This document shows positions 34,659 through 46,742 of a stretch of 64,000 nt of DNA, in pieces. How positions within the stretch are numbered: the first letter of the stretch is position 1; each line of letters starts with the position of its first letter. This DNA is from Phoronis australis (taxonomy: Eukaryota > Phoronida > Phoronidae): assembly GCA_002633005.1 (NCBI GenBank), contig NMRA01000181.1, positions 196,959 through 260,958 on the forward strand, written 5' to 3'. The notes under the pieces were generated by a model, which saw nothing but the letters and a program-made list of their open reading frames with translations, did no database searches and was not told the DNA's origin. The translations under genes were made by a program, and so were the position numbers.

Positions 34659-36587
34659 TTAAGTGATATATATTTACTGAAGGATACACAGAACATACAA
34701 AGAAATAATAACTAACCCAGAAACCGCGAAGCATTATATCTGGGTTGTAAACAATTCATAAATGAAATTTATATACATAGAGGTATATACAATTAAGTAG
34801 TATCTAAAATAAGTATTCCAATACTTAGATATGCTATTACAGATATATAAAAACAAAAATATGTACAGATTCATGTAGGGAAATCAGATGCAACAATATT
34901 GATAAACGGTACATAAAAATTTGCTAACATTGCTTAGGAGGAATTCGTTGAGAACGAAGTCAAGGTTAGGACTACCATTCAGTAATAATGTAACTCTAGT
35001 AGGGATATTATTACAAGAATTGAGAGCGTTAACAATTGATTGGTTATCATTGAGTGCACGAAAGAGTGAGTCTCTCAGGGATTCGATGAGGGGACATTTG
35101 AAGAAAATATGAGGATAAGATTGATGGTCACCACATTTACAGTTTGGAGAGACATTACTAAAGTTGTGCCTGAACTTGTCATAGTTGAGGAAAAGGCCAC
35201 ATCTTGATCTGTACAATGCTATTTCGTTATCGCGGGTAAGGGAGAATTGATTCAAGGGTGTTGAGTTATCAAAATTATGAAAAACAGTTCTAAAATTATT
35301 TTTATACTCGTAAAAGAGTTGCTTTCCTTAAAAGAGACTGGAAGAGAATTCCAGTTGTTGGTGCACATCATGACTGTAGACCTTCTGAATGCCTGACTGA
35401 ACGACGGAGGAATTGCATATGGGGTGGAGGATCTCAAATCACTACGATGGCCTTGTCTAGTATATAGATCAAATATTTTTTTGACAGACACGTTGTTGAC
35501 ATTGTTTATTACCTTGAAAGTAAATGTGGTCATGTGAAGATTGCGTCGAGTAGACAATTTGGGCCACTTGAGACTATTCAAAACCTTAACACTATTGGAT
35601 CCCCTGTAAGCTCTGGTAATGAGTAAGGCGGCTTGATATTGTAACTTCTCCAAATGTTGGAGTGCAACCGTATTGGCAGACTGATATATATTATCACAAT
35701 AATCAATGTGTGGAAGTACAAAGGATTTGAACAAAACTTCTAAATGTGTAGAATTCAGATGACGAAAGACAAGCTTAAATGGGTTAATTAGTTCCTGAGT
35801 TTTTTGTACGAGCTCCCGAACGTGAGGGGTGAATGAGAGTTTTTCATCTAACAGCATACCCAGATGTCTGTGCGACTGTTTTCTAGGAATGATTTCATCA
35901 TTAAGTTTAAGGTCATAAGACGGGTCAACAAGGAAGAGAGCATTAATAGATTTGGAGAAGGTGAGGTCAACGCGTTTTTCTGGTTTAAAATTCATTCTCC
36001 ATTCTTGTGACCAATAGCTTAGTTTATTTAAGTCTTGTTGAAGCTGCAAAGAACATTCAGGGCTGCTCCCTACGAAGGGGTAAAAAAGCGCCGTGTCATC
36101 TGCATAAAGGTATGTGCTACATGACAGGTTATCAGGAAGGTCATTAATATAAACCAAGAAGAGAAGAGGGCCCAAAACGCTACCCTGCGGTACACCTGCG
36201 TTTACAAATCCAGGAGGGGATAAAGTTGAAAGTACGCCGTCGACACGAACCCTGTATGTTCTTTCGGAGAGATATGAGGTGATCATGTTTAAAAGATTAC
36301 CAGTAATGCCATAGGATCGAAGTTTGTGAAGTAGAAGGTCGTGAGGGACACAGTCGAAAGCAGAAGATATATCTAGAAAAATGGACCTGACACTCTCGCC
36401 CTTCTCAAAATGTAAATGAATCTCATGTACTATTTCAACAAGTTGTGCCACGGTGCTGTTCCCACGCAAAAAACCAAATTGACGATGATAGATCAAGATG
36501 TTTTGTTTGAAAAATGTAAGAATACTTTGAGCAATTATCTTCTCGAAGATTTTGGACAGGGTGTTAAGTAATGTTAAGTAATGTTAT
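34659..36587 (-). mobile_element. 5'-truncated CR1/L2-type LINE with 10-bp target duplication
   Basis: GTCTACCCTT occurs at 34649-34658 and 36588-36597, exactly flanking the insert: a target-site duplication. The insert runs on the minus strand, lacks the endonuclease domain and 5' part, and ends near AAGTGATATATATTTACTG on its 3' side. It entered between the two ORFs of the recombinase element. Confidence 0.9.
34884..36496 (-). pseudogene. LINE reverse transcriptase with C-terminal CCHC-like motif
   Basis: Reverse transcriptase domain in the first 414 codons: LDISSAFD at 41-48, GVPQGSVLGP at 101-110 and the catalytic YADD at 131-134. The frame slips near 35252 into LYRSRCGLFLNYDKF and CKCGDHQSYPHIFFKCP, the conserved cysteine/histidine end of CR1/L2-type ORF2 proteins. 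The 5' truncation removes the AP endonuclease and the one frame slip breaks the end. The reading otherwise has few lesions, so insertion was recent relative to other LINE pieces in the window. Confidence 0.88.
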
Positions 36588-36597
36588 GTCTACCCTT

Positions 36598-37537
36598 AAT
36601 GGGATGAGGAGGGGTAGAAGCGGATGAGGGGGGCTGCCTGCGACAAGACTTTGCAGGGTGCTTGCCATTACAAGAGGAGCAGACATGGAGGTATTGACAC
36701 TGAGAGGGGGCTTAGAGCAGGTGTGTGAGTTGTAGGACCAGCAGTAGCCGGGAGTGCGATGAGTAGAGGTGGTTTGGGGGAGGGGGATTGGTGGGATCTG
36801 AGGGAGGTCTGAACCCACAGCTCCTGATTGATGGTGTGCCAAGACCGTCGGATTGGAACCGTGCGCGGAGTTTTCGGAACTGGTCGTAGTACATGATGTT
36901 GTTGAAAACCGAAGGTGAAAATGAAGGTAAGGATGTTTTGGGCGTATTTACAAAGTTGAGGGGACTGGTGGGGGTAGGCGGTTGTATAAATGCTCATTTA
37001 AATGAGAAATGCCATGAACCAGTCTTAAGATGATTGGGGGGATTTTGTCTTATGAGTCGAAGTAAAGATCTGCTGGCCCTCCTGTACAGTGAGTGATAAC
37101 GTTGTTGAAGACGGGTGTTGGGTGTGAAGGAGTGAATAAAAATCCACAATTTCGTCCGAAACAATCATGCCGCGGACCTTATCGTCGACATTAAACCTTA
37201 ACGGTAAAATGTCGGTACGTGAGACCGGGAGAAGATTGATGGGCGACGGCTGGTATGTGGTCGGCGGATGGACGGTTGACGGTAGAGATAGCGGTGTAGG
37301 CTGTACAGTGGTGACCGACGGAGCAGCTGGCAGTGGCGATGAGGCCGACGGCGGCACGTAGCGGAGAGATGGATCCTGGCGAAGTTGCTGGATGGCCGAC
37401 GAGACTATGGTGGAAAGGTCCGGTGCTGGTGTAGAAGGCGGAGTTGAGGACGTCGCAGATGATGTATATGAGCGAGCGCGTGCTGGCGATGGGCGAAAAT
37501 ACGGTGAGTTGGATGGACGAGCTGACAGACGAGGCAT
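36598..37537 (-). pseudogene. Zinc-knuckle ORF of the recombinase element
   Basis: The ATG at 37537 starts MPRLSARPSNSPYF, followed by a Ser/Pro/Thr-rich region, DEIVDFYSLLHTQHP, then (after a slip near 37030) LCKYAQNILTF and a YDQFRKLRARF segment. The end has GYCWSYNSHTC and, in another frame, QYLHVCSSCNGKHPAKSC, a CxW...C...H-x-C-x2-C-x-G-x-H-x4-C knuckle. At least two frameshifts interrupt it. The likely role is a nucleic-acid-binding structural protein of the element. The frame ends just past the LINE target site. Confidence 0.65.
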
Positions 37538-38189
37538 CTGAAAAGAAAAACGGAGCGGCAGAATGACTGACGCAAAAGGGGGCATGGACACGCCCCGGCA
37601 AAAAAGAACCACCAAGGGGTGGTCAAACCCCAAAGGCGGAACAAATATCCAAATAAACGTGGGAGGGATAGGGGAGAACAAGATGGCGACAGTGCCTGGG
37701 AAGGGAAGGACAAGTAAGAACAAAACCCCAAGGAAGGGGTGGGAAACTGAGGAGTGAGACGTGGAAGAAGCCCGAAAATGGGGACATAATGCCCAGGGGG
37801 CGTAGATGCGAAAACACGAATACCCAATGGGCGGTATGGAGGAAAAACACCGAAAAGGAGACACGGTGGGGTGAAGACATGGCAAACCGTTGCTATGCAA
37901 TCGCCAGAAGGAAGGAGGGGAGGGGAAAGCACATAGGGCCCCAAAGGAGAAACAGGCACCTGTAGAGAAGGTACACAGTGGCAGCGTCAGAGACGCAGGA
38001 AACAAACCCCAAAGCAGGACGTTAGAGACACTCATAGGTGAGACACACGGGTCTAGAAGTCATAAACGCAACACCAGTGGCGGACTGTGGTAAGAGATGA
38101 CACGGTGACCCACAGCCGAGGCACACAGTGCCCGGCGTCACAGACGCAACAACGTAACAGACGGGGGCAAACGAGGGGGAGGGGAAAAT

Positions 38190-38498
38190 CGGTGGCAAAG
38201 GGAGGGGGGAGGTCAAGGGAGGGGGTTAGGACGACGGAGGTGGAAACCAAAAGCGAAACGAACGTTGAGAGCCTGCTTGAGGAGCCCGCGAGCGTTGAAG
38301 TGGACACCATCGCGACGATAGAGATGGGAGACGGTAGGATGGTGTAGAAGGAGGGAGCGGAGGGCTGTATTGAGAGAGTGACAGCGGGAATTGAACGTTT
38401 AAAAATGGACGGATAATAACATGCTCAACGGAGGGAAAGTGTCAAGAATATACTAGGCGAGAGACAAGGGGGAAAGGGCAATATAGAAGGGGTGGAGG
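38190..38498 (-). pseudogene. SGNH hydrolase-like protein, C-terminal half
   Basis: On the minus strand SHLYRRDGVHFNARGLLKQA is read at about 38330-38270. D-G-V-H is the block V Asp-x-x-His catalytic pair of SGNH esterases. Upstream, FNSRCHSLNTALRSLLLHH is open back towards the insertion border at 38498. It continues the half at 41040-41310. Confidence 0.65.
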
Positions 38499-38649
38499 CA
38501 GGCCCGTAGGAAGGAAAAAATATGGGGGGGGCACAAACCATTTCGACTTCGCCAAACAACCCCCTCCCCCATCGCCACTACCTTCGCCACCCCCACCCCC
38601 TCGCCCCCGTGCTCCCGATGCCACTAAATTTCTTCCGAATCTCTAACGT

Positions 38650-39375
38650 CCGCCCTAGGTGGCGCCCCCTAGTGGCAGTTTCGTTTTTTTTGCGCTCATG
38701 GCTGTATCTATTAAACCGTTTGCAGGATCTTTACTTAATTTAGCAAGTGAATTTATATGATGTTGACAATGAACGATGACGACTTTCAGACGAATCTGAC
38801 TTCTGGTGTGCTCAAAAGTTGCAATTTTATTTTTTTATGTTTACCACTCTGTATCTTCAAAGGTCCTCAACAGATTTTCATAAAATTTTGAATATTGGCA
38901 TCTATTGGTAATGTTTTTGGATGGAATCGAGGTATTTTGAGCCACCTGGTGGCCATTTTTGCTGTTTTCAAATCTTGTTTTTGGCGTCCACCCCTCCATC
39001 AACCAAATCATTCTAGGGATGGTTTTGAAAATTGGCGTGTATGTTTTCAGTGTGAAGAGGACGTTTGATGATAGTGACTGACTACTGGGGCGCCTCCTAG
39101 TGGTAGCTTTGTTTTGTTTTGCGACTATAGCTGTATCTCCAAAACCCACCGCAGGATCTTTATTAAATTTAGTAAGTGAATTTATTTGAAGATAATAGAC
39201 GACGGCTTTCAGGCGGATGGAACGGACGCTGTGCCCACAAGTGGCAATTTCATTTTGTTCTGTTTTCATTTGTTTCTCTGAAGTTCCTTGACAGGTTTTT
39301 ATGAAATATGGCATGTTACCATTTTTGGATGGATTGTACGTTTTTGCGCCATCTAGTGGCCATTTTTATGATACA
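38650..39375 (+). repeat. Two tandem units of about 429 bp
   Basis: GGATCTTTA(C/T) TAAATTTAG is at 38725 and again at 39154, and the surrounding sequence matches over most of the unit. Each unit starts and ends with variants of GGCGCC(C/T)CCTAGTGGC, which occurs at least four times. Confidence 0.8.
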
Positions 39376-40980
39376 AATAAATAACCCTAAAAGCACACCA
39401 ATTACGATACATTCGTAGGCGCATTTCAACGCTCCGCGTTGCTCTTGTATATTTAAGGCAGCATTTAAATTCGCTGAAACATCATCAATTCTTACAAGAT
39501 TAGCTTCTATTTATAAAAACTTATCTATGAATCTATCGATTTTCGTAGAAATATAAACAAGTAAATCAGAAACCAACGAATTTTTTTATCAAAACGGAAT
39601 GTTACAAGCCATTTCCGAATGCATGCTTGCAGACTTTTGACGGGTAACCGGGGGAATATGGGAGATGAGGCATTCGTATTGAAGTGTATTTTTGCTCATT
39701 TCAGAGGTACCCATAACGGTTCACGAGGTTAAACTTGAACTCCACTGACAAAAAAACCCACTGAAATCTTTGTTTATGATTGCGAGAGTTCTTTGAGTAC
39801 CCCCTTCCGACATCACAAATAGTATCCTACACAGCAGTGTTTTCCACATGGGGGAATTCCTTACAAACAACTCGTAGTAACCATCTACAAAAGAGATACC
39901 GGTACTATTCTTGTGATACTATAGGGAACAAAAACATTATTTTATTACTAACCACCGGAAACAGTCCTTTTGTGTAATTTACAAATAGTGGTCTTCACGT
40001 TCTTCAAAACTCTACCCTTTCGAAGGGCCAATCCTACTGTAGTTTTTCAAATTTTTGGTTGTTTGGGTCGATTGGCTGGGCTGTACACGAATGTTTTGTA
40101 TTTTTTGATAAATTTGGAATTTCAATTTTCATCGTGAATACTGAGCAGTGCCGGATTTACATGTATAGAGGGACAAAAGGACATTTCCCCCGAACTGCTC
40201 CAGCGAAAGAGGATACCGTCGGAAATGTGACACCTTAAGATGAAAGGCTAAACATCATTAAGCTTGGAAAAAAGAGTGACCGTGCATTCTACCGTCGTGT
40301 GTTCCCAAAACGCTGCAGGGAGTGACCTCCTTCATTATGAAAGCCAGTTGCACGATTTCACAAAAAATAGGAAAATGGAGGTAATCGATTCCAACATTGT
40401 GCCCTCTCTCCGTGAGCGGTCCCTTAAGAATTTGTCAATAAAAACACAAAAAGGGTCACCACTTGAATGTCATTAATGGCCTCCTTCAAGGGCGGGGCCC
40501 CTCAACATGAAAATATCAGGAAATGCACAGCAATTGATGTTATCTCTCAGGTCATCAAATTTTCTCAAGTAATATACAGTTTCGAAAAAAATAAAGCGAA
40601 AGTTTTCTCCGTTATCCCTGTCCATAAGGGGCAGATGGAAAAATAGTTTTGCACTCCCAAAACTGACATACTGAATTTAAAAATACAGTAAATTAGTACG
40701 CTCCGCAAAAGTTTCGCTTTACAAATTTTCTTGATTTTTCGATATATATGTATGATTTCGTGCATGTTTTCAAGTGCGTTTAGACGACCTGTGCTGCAAA
40801 AGCGGAGACCCTAACGGCAATGCCCTGGCCAGGGTCCTCAAAAGGTAAACCATGCACTGATGCAGATCGAGTTGTTAAATGTTCTCTTGAATTTTCTCTC
40901 TTATCTGTATTTCGCAGTTTTTTTTCTTGTCGGTCCCCGGCCCCACGCCTTTTCGGTTGCCACGGTTTAACCCTGAGGGT
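39376..40980. other. Interior of the DNA transposon, no gene seen
   Basis: AT-rich sequence with no recognisable coding motif. Open frames at 39780-39977 and 40264-40476 have no domain. Confidence 0.5.
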
Positions 40981-41039
40981 TTGAAATTTTTTTGGGGGGC
41001 CCGTGCCCCCCCGCCCCCTCCCCGCTTCCTACGGCCCTG

Positions 41040-41310
41040 AGAGGTGACAGGACGCGAGGTCGTTACCGCCGATTTGGAGGAAAACGAAGCGGGGGGAAAT
41101 GGAGGAGACGCGGAGGAGGAGATGGTAGACGGATAGGGGGCCAGGGCTAAAGTGGCACCCGAGAGACCCAAGAAATGGGTCTGGACAAGGCAGGTATCGA
41201 ACCCGAGATTAAATAGGTCAAGAGATCGAGCACGGCTGTGGGCAAAATGGCCCAGCCAGCGGACGTAGGATGAACCAGCGAAAAGCAGTGAACTGGCATG
41301 ACAGAGGGAG
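41040..41310 (-). pseudogene. SGNH hydrolase-like protein, N-terminal half
   Basis: The minus strand reads LLFAGSSYVRWLGHF, where G-S-S-Y holds the block I nucleophile Ser; then RSLDLFNLGFDT, FLGLSGATLA and, after one frameshift, FVFLQIGGNDLAS, where GGND is block III with its oxyanion Asn. Residues ASCHLS end exactly at the transposon border 41040. With DGVHF at 38.3 kb all catalytic blocks of an SGNH/GDSL esterase are visible, but in two pieces and with a frameshift. Confidence 0.75.
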
Positions 41311-41470
41311 GAATAAAAACACGCTTACCCTTCACACAGCAGAACTGGGATCGGAGAACTCGGAAAATTGAAGACAGATTAAACTCGAACGTAAATGCTG
41401 AAGCGAAGTACTGATGGTAGGAAATATAAGTTTCCTGAGAACAAAAGAGACCTATGACACGTGACAATAA

Positions 41471-42810
41471 TCAGCCTATGGGAGCCAGGAGCTGACCAAA
41501 CTCGTGGCACATGACAGAAACGAACCAATAGTGAGACTGGAAATGGAATGTCCTAATGCCTCGTGTTCAGAAGGACCGCATGCGAATCTACACAAAGGAT
41601 TAATGTACCAGCCCGAAAGATGGGGGTATAAGTGAGACGAGTCCAAATTCTCACATAAATATGTTTAATGAGTGAAATAGCTTGAATACATATTTTGGCT
41701 TGTTTCTTAGTAACAGGTATACTATGGGCTTCTAAATCTCTTAAGATGTATCAATATAATTCATTTTTGAGACACAAAGTCATGGTGGGAACTATTGAAA
41801 GCAGACCAGTCGTAGACTGTAAGCTCCTTCCATTGATCACGTAGTTTTATGCCTAGTCTTGGGCTGAACAGACAACCTTTGCTTTTCAAATCTTTAAGCG
41901 CGAGGTCAGAACGTGTGTACCTGCTAAACAACAGCCAACATTTTCTATCTTTGTTAGTGCCGGGGATATCTTAACATTTAGTTTGCCTGTAGGAGCGCCG
42001 GTATCGTGGATCGTTCCAGTGACCATCTTCACGAGCTTCTTGGTTTTCCACTGCTTTCTCATATATTAGCATTAGTAATGATTAGCTTTAACAGAAAGAA
42101 ATATGGGTATGACCTTTGCAATATCGGGGTGGTGGAACATAAGGCGGTAGAACATAAGGGCGGTGGAACGAGAGAACATACAAGAGACGTGAAATATCGG
42201 CACCGGCCGGGCACCACCGGTACGAGCCTAGTAGAACGACTATCGGTAATTTTTGTTTACGTTTGAATCGACCTTTTGGTTTTTTAACTGCGCATATTTT
42301 AGCATGTCCTTATTTTTTTCTATCGAGCGGGACTTAGTAAATCGTCAGAAGGTTTCACTTATGAGCAGCATCTACATTCTCTTGTAATTTGAGCAGATTG
42401 AAAAAGAATGTTTTCCTGAACTCCACTGTTGACAACACCTGGGACTACGGTGTCGTGAAAAGAGGTGTTTAGCTAAAACTTTACTAGTGGACCTTTGAAT
42501 TCCACACATAGATCAAAAAGGCATGAGTGCTGCAAAATGTATGTATGGCCTGGGTACCACTGCAACCCTTCGAACAGAGTTACTTTTTACAATTATATTT
42601 TTGAGTTGAAACTTTTGTTCCCTGACAAAAGGCAGATACAATGCGGTTGATGGCAAACACATAGAGCGAATTAATGACCTAAACAAATCGGATTTATTGC
42701 AGACAAAAATGTATTAACGGCAGGTAATGATATTGGTTATATTCCCTAATGTAAGCTTGAACCTCCGATGGAAAATATTTTCAGCCATTTTCACCCTAAC
42801 AAAAATACCG
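41471..42810. other. No gene seen
   Basis: Probably the outer end of the recombinase element (to about 41640) followed by intronic DNA. The sequence GTGGAACATAAGG is repeated three times around 42131-42170. No exon found. Confidence 0.4.
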
Positions 42811-42985
42811 TTCACACATTGATCTTGGGCTGTGAAGAAAGGTAGATTTGCGGAGACTTGTAGTCTTTATTTGCAGTGCCTAATGAGGCTATCACTACAG
42901 CACGTTTACGTGAGTTACTGCTCGGGGTTGGTCAGTCACGTCCTTATTTCGTTGTTGTGAAGTACTTGTTGTGTAAATCTATGTA
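42811..42985 (+). repeat. Tail of a duplicated linker unit (copy Z)
   Basis: From CATTGATCTTGGGCTGTGA to AATCTATGTAG it matches 47140-47290. Only the 3' portion of the unit is present, without the mini-exon. Confidence 0.7.
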
Positions 42986-43419
42986 GCGCTCACTTGTGTT
43001 TATTAGTAGGGTAGAGATTTATCCAATGCACACGCTTGTTTGCGGGACAAATCCCCATCTTAAAAACACAGTGCGTATTTCAAAACCACATTTGACGGTT
43101 ACAGAAGCTATTCCCAACGACTCTCACGGTATTTGTTGTCTCTTGCGCTGTGACCAACCATCCGATTTCTATAGCCTCACGTAATCTTTATCTGTGGAAT
43201 CGACGAATGCTGCTACCACAGCGGTTCAATTGAGTTCTTTCTTGCCGGTGTTTGCCTTTTCCTGACATTGCAGTATTCATTCATGATTTCTATACCATTC
43301 CTGATTTTCATGTATCTCGGTGTTTCATATCTGTTACTGTTTCATACCTTGACTTTTGACTGTTTTCAACGACTGTCATACTAATTCAGCTATGTTCATG
43401 CATTCATCTTGTGTTGTGG

Positions 43420-45643
43420 ATCTGTTTAAACAGCAAGAAAAAGCATATAAAGCTCGTTTTATTGAAGCCATTGCTCGTTCCAAAAATAACCCTAAAGAGT
43501 TCTGGCAAATAATTAAATCCAATATTTCTACATCTCGTATTTCTTCTACAATTAGTCCGCAGGAATGGTATGACTATTTCAAGGATTTATTGAGTCAAAA
43601 CTGCTCTATTGACGAGTTTTTGAGTCAGTTTGCCACGCAGGAAATGATGGAACATGATACTTCCTGTGAAAAGTGTACTAACAATTTCCCAACTGATCTT
43701 AATACTGATTTGCCTTCTGAAGTATATGAGGTCATTGAACTATTGCCTGATGGTAAGGCTGGGGGTTATGATGGCCTGATTTTTGAAATGCTGAAGTGCA
43801 TTAAGGTAACGATAGTGCCAGTCTTGCATAAGTTATTTAATGCAATTTTTGATTGTGGGTATTATCCCCACACATGGTGTGACGCATTGCGTACTCCAGC
43901 ACATAAACAAGGAAATATCAATGACGAAAATAACTATAGGGGTATCTCCCTGTTGTCTGCTTTGGGAAAACTTTTTACCAAACTTATAAATAATCGTCTT
44001 TATTACTGGGCTGAAAATAATGATAAACTTTATGAGTCTCCAGCTGGGTTTAGAAAAGGCTACTCACCTACGATTGACCAAGTGTTTACACTTCAAGCTA
44101 TGTGCCACAAGTATTTGAGTCGGCAGGGTGGGAGATTTTACTGTGCTTTTGTAGATTTCTCGAAGGCATTCGATCGAATGTCACATAATTTACTCTTCCA
44201 TGGATTGAAAAATATTGATGCGCATGGTAAAATTTTCAACATAATCCGCTCTATGTATAGTAAGTTGCGCACTTGTGTGAAAACTCAAGATGGTCTTACA
44301 GAGTTCTTTGGTTGTAGTGTTGGTACTCGCCAGGGTTATATGATCGGCCCATTATTATTTGTGTTTTATCTAAATGAATTTCTGGATCAACTGAGTGCGA
44401 AAAGTAATATTAATAGCACATATCTCAGCAAACAAGTGTCAAGAGTTAACTCCCTACTGTACGCAGACGACATGTTGTTATGTTCCTCTACCGCCATCAA
44501 CTTACAACGTATGCTCAATTGTTTGGCAGAATTTTGCCATCATGGGGCATTCAAAGAAACATGAAGAAAACAAAGGGGTCGTTTTCAGAAATTGCGGTTA
44601 CCTTAGACGATATGAGAAATGGTTTTACAATGGAACATTGGTTGATGTGCAAATAAAGCTGCCTATGCAATGTAAGTTAAAGCGAAGATGTCGTGATCTG
44701 CCCCCGTCAATAGCCTTATACCTGTTCGATAAAATAGTTTACCCCTCTCTGTGTTACGGCGCTGAAACATGGGGCTTTAAGGAATATGAACAATTGGAAA
44801 ATGTACATATCAAGTTTTGTAAACGCATTTTAGGAGTAAGCAGTGTTGTTAAAATTCGGCAATTATGGAAGAATGTGGTCGATTCCCATTGTCTACTAAA
44901 TATTTTGTTTTTTTTTAAAGTACTGGTTCAAAATATTGGAGATGCCTAGTAATCGTGGGGTAAAAGCTGCATATGATATGCTTTTTCAGTCAGACCTGAT
45001 CGGAAGATCTTCCTATAATTGGGCAGGTTGTGTAAGGAATTTCTGTCTGTGTATGGTTTTTCAGATGTATGGATTAACCAGGGTGTGGTAAACCAAGCGT
45101 ATTTATTGACAATATTTTCTCAACGTGTCAACGACTGTTATTTGCAAGGCTGGCAATCTGATATCAAATATAACGCAAAAGTGGCTTACTATGTGAGATA
45201 TGAAACAGTGTCTCGTCTTGAGAATTATCTAGAAATAGTTGGTATCCCACGTGTTTTTTATCCAGTCTCTGACTCGATTGCGATGTTCAAATGATTCGTT
45301 ACTAGTAGAAAGAGGTCGCCACACAAATATTCCCTATGGAAACAGGTTGTGTGAGTTATCTAATTCGGGATATGTATAGGACGAATACCACGTTGTGTTA
45401 GTTTGTAGTGCGTACCAAGTCCTTCGGGTTAAGTACTTAAGTGATTGTTTTTGTCAATCTCCCACGACTTCTAAATTTGAATCTCTCATGAGAACTCCGG
45501 ATATCCTACTTATTGAATTTGTCCATCATGCTCTCAAACGTCACAATTTATTATCCAGTTTGAAACGTGGCACCAAACAATGTTCTGTCTTGTCAGTACA
45601 TGATATACTTTGGGCATATGGCCATGTGTATACGTCTCAATAA
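43420..45643 (+). pseudogene. LINE reverse transcriptase, frameshifted
   Basis: The open frame runs from the insertion border to 44564. It carries DGKAGGYDGL, NNYRGISLLSALGK, AFVDFSKAFD, GTRQGYMIGPLLF and the catalytic YADD (codons at about 44460-44472). The first 21 codons of the open frame lie outside the element. Near 44550 the frame slips and continues with KTKGVVFRNCGY and YEKWFYNGTL, and later pieces reach 45643. The segment expected between the two, with the YLG motif, is shortened by a deletion. A dead copy, of a clade I do not assign. Confidence 0.85.
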
Positions 45644-45684
45644 ATCATTCATAAAAAATCACTTATTTTGCTTTTGTAAAAATC
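43420..45684 (+). mobile_element. Non-LTR retrotransposon inserted in linker unit A
   Basis: Plus-strand LINE fragment. Its left border is visible because the preceding bases, up to CATCTTGTGTTGTG, match linker unit B, and its right border because unit sequence resumes at TATGAACCTATG. It is 5'-truncated, with no endonuclease domain. Confidence 0.75.
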
Positions 45685-45960
45685 TTTTTATATGAACCTA
45701 TGTACGTGTTTGGGGCGTACGCATGCGTGTGCGTATTGTCTTCTCTGATTTCATCGTGCAAATGGCAACTCAAGCTCGATGGAGCGTTATTTGAGTTACC
45801 TGATAGTCATTATCAATGTCTGATAACCCATACTGCCGCCATTAAACAAAAATAAACCATTCATAAAACTCGCACGGATTTTTCAAAAGTCTCAGTTATG
45901 GCTATGCTTTAGGTTCGTGTGCCGTTCTTCGTTTGCTTGTAGTTCGTTGATTTACATCTG

Positions 45961-46742
45961 TATATATTTTATATCCAGCCCTCGGACTTGTTATTCTTAA
46001 ATTATAGCTTTGAAATGATAGACAACCCTCGAACGTGTTGTTTTTGTTCGACCAAAACTTGTTGTTCTAACTCCATTTGGGAGAAAGTATACTGTTATTG
46101 TTTTTTTTTGGAACGAAACTTGTCCTTCTAACTTCATTTGGCAGAAAGTATAATGTAATGTGGAAGAATCACCAATTGAATATCACGAGAATAGGTTAAC
46201 AAATTATCTAGTTTACTTAGAATGGACCAAGAATTTGATCACTCCCAAATCTACACCACTTAACAATGTGTCAAGTGTCCCAAAAAGTGAGTCAAATTTT
46301 GACAAGTAATTTTTCTGTAATTGACCAATCGAATTCATTTAAATGTCCACAATGTATCAGTATCTTCAGGGTGGGTTCACTGAGTCTACAGCAGGGTGAA
46401 AAACGCAATATCACTGTGACTTACATCGAGTTAATGCTGTGATGGGATCTGTCAGTTAAAAGGATTACGTACCTGGGTCTCAAGTCCATTGTTTTTTATT
46501 GTCAGATTTGTATCCAAATCAATTCTGCCCAATATTCAGGTTTGTAATGATGCCTTTGAGTGAAAGTAATCAATTTACGATTGAAACCTGTTAAGCAGAG
46601 AGGGTGGGCGTAAGAAGAATCATAAGGAGGTTCCCAGTAACAGGATAGAGTCGTGCCACTGTAAATAAAGTTATTGTTAAAATACGCAACATAGGGTCTG
46701 TTGACCTTACGGTACAGGGAATCCATTACGAACGGTTATTTA
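45961..46742. other. Non-coding; small tandem duplication
   Basis: Two copies of about 60 bp (46037-46098 and 46100-46157) share CTTGT(T/C)(G/C)TTCTAACT and AGAAAGTATA. Nothing else is recognised. Confidence 0.55.

Larger units (their letters stand above)
38499..41039. mobile_element. Non-autonomous DNA transposon, about 2.54 kb, splitting the SGNH gene
   Basis: Ends CAGGCCCGTAGGAAG (38499) and CTTCCTACGGCCCTG (41039) form an inverted pair with a G-rich continuation GGGGGGGCAC on both sides. I find no convincing target duplication. The interior has no transposase; it contains two tandem units near 38650-39375. The SGNH coding sequence stops at one border and resumes at the other, which fixes this as an insertion. 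Confidence 0.75.
33125..41470 (-). mobile_element. Tyrosine-recombinase element (SGNH + zinc-knuckle + YR), nested
   Basis: On the minus strand, in order: SGNH-hydrolase-like gene (41300 to 38190, split), zinc-knuckle ORF (37537 to 36598), tyrosine recombinase (34539 to 33589). Two later insertions occupy 38499-41039 and 34659-36587. Without them the element would be roughly 3.9 kb. Ngaro/DIRS-type retroelements carry a YR gene and some are reported to carry an SGNH-like hydrolase, but no reverse transcriptase of that class is present here. The outer borders are approximate. Confidence 0.7.
43043..45960 (+). repeat. Duplicated linker unit, copy A, interrupted by a LINE
   Basis: 43043-43419 and 45685-45960 match copy B (46743-47110 and 47280-47560). 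The middle is a LINE insertion that also removed about 130 bp of the unit. The equivalent of the mini-exon (43198-43230) has lost both splice sites: gtggaa for the acceptor and TTGAGT for the donor. Confidence 0.8.

Noticed and set aside
37405-38035. Long hydrophobic Pro/Ser-rich frames on the minus strand upstream of the zinc-knuckle ORF
   Set aside because: GC-rich biased sequence with several overlapping open frames; the element gene is better started at 37537 after a pyrimidine-rich stretch.
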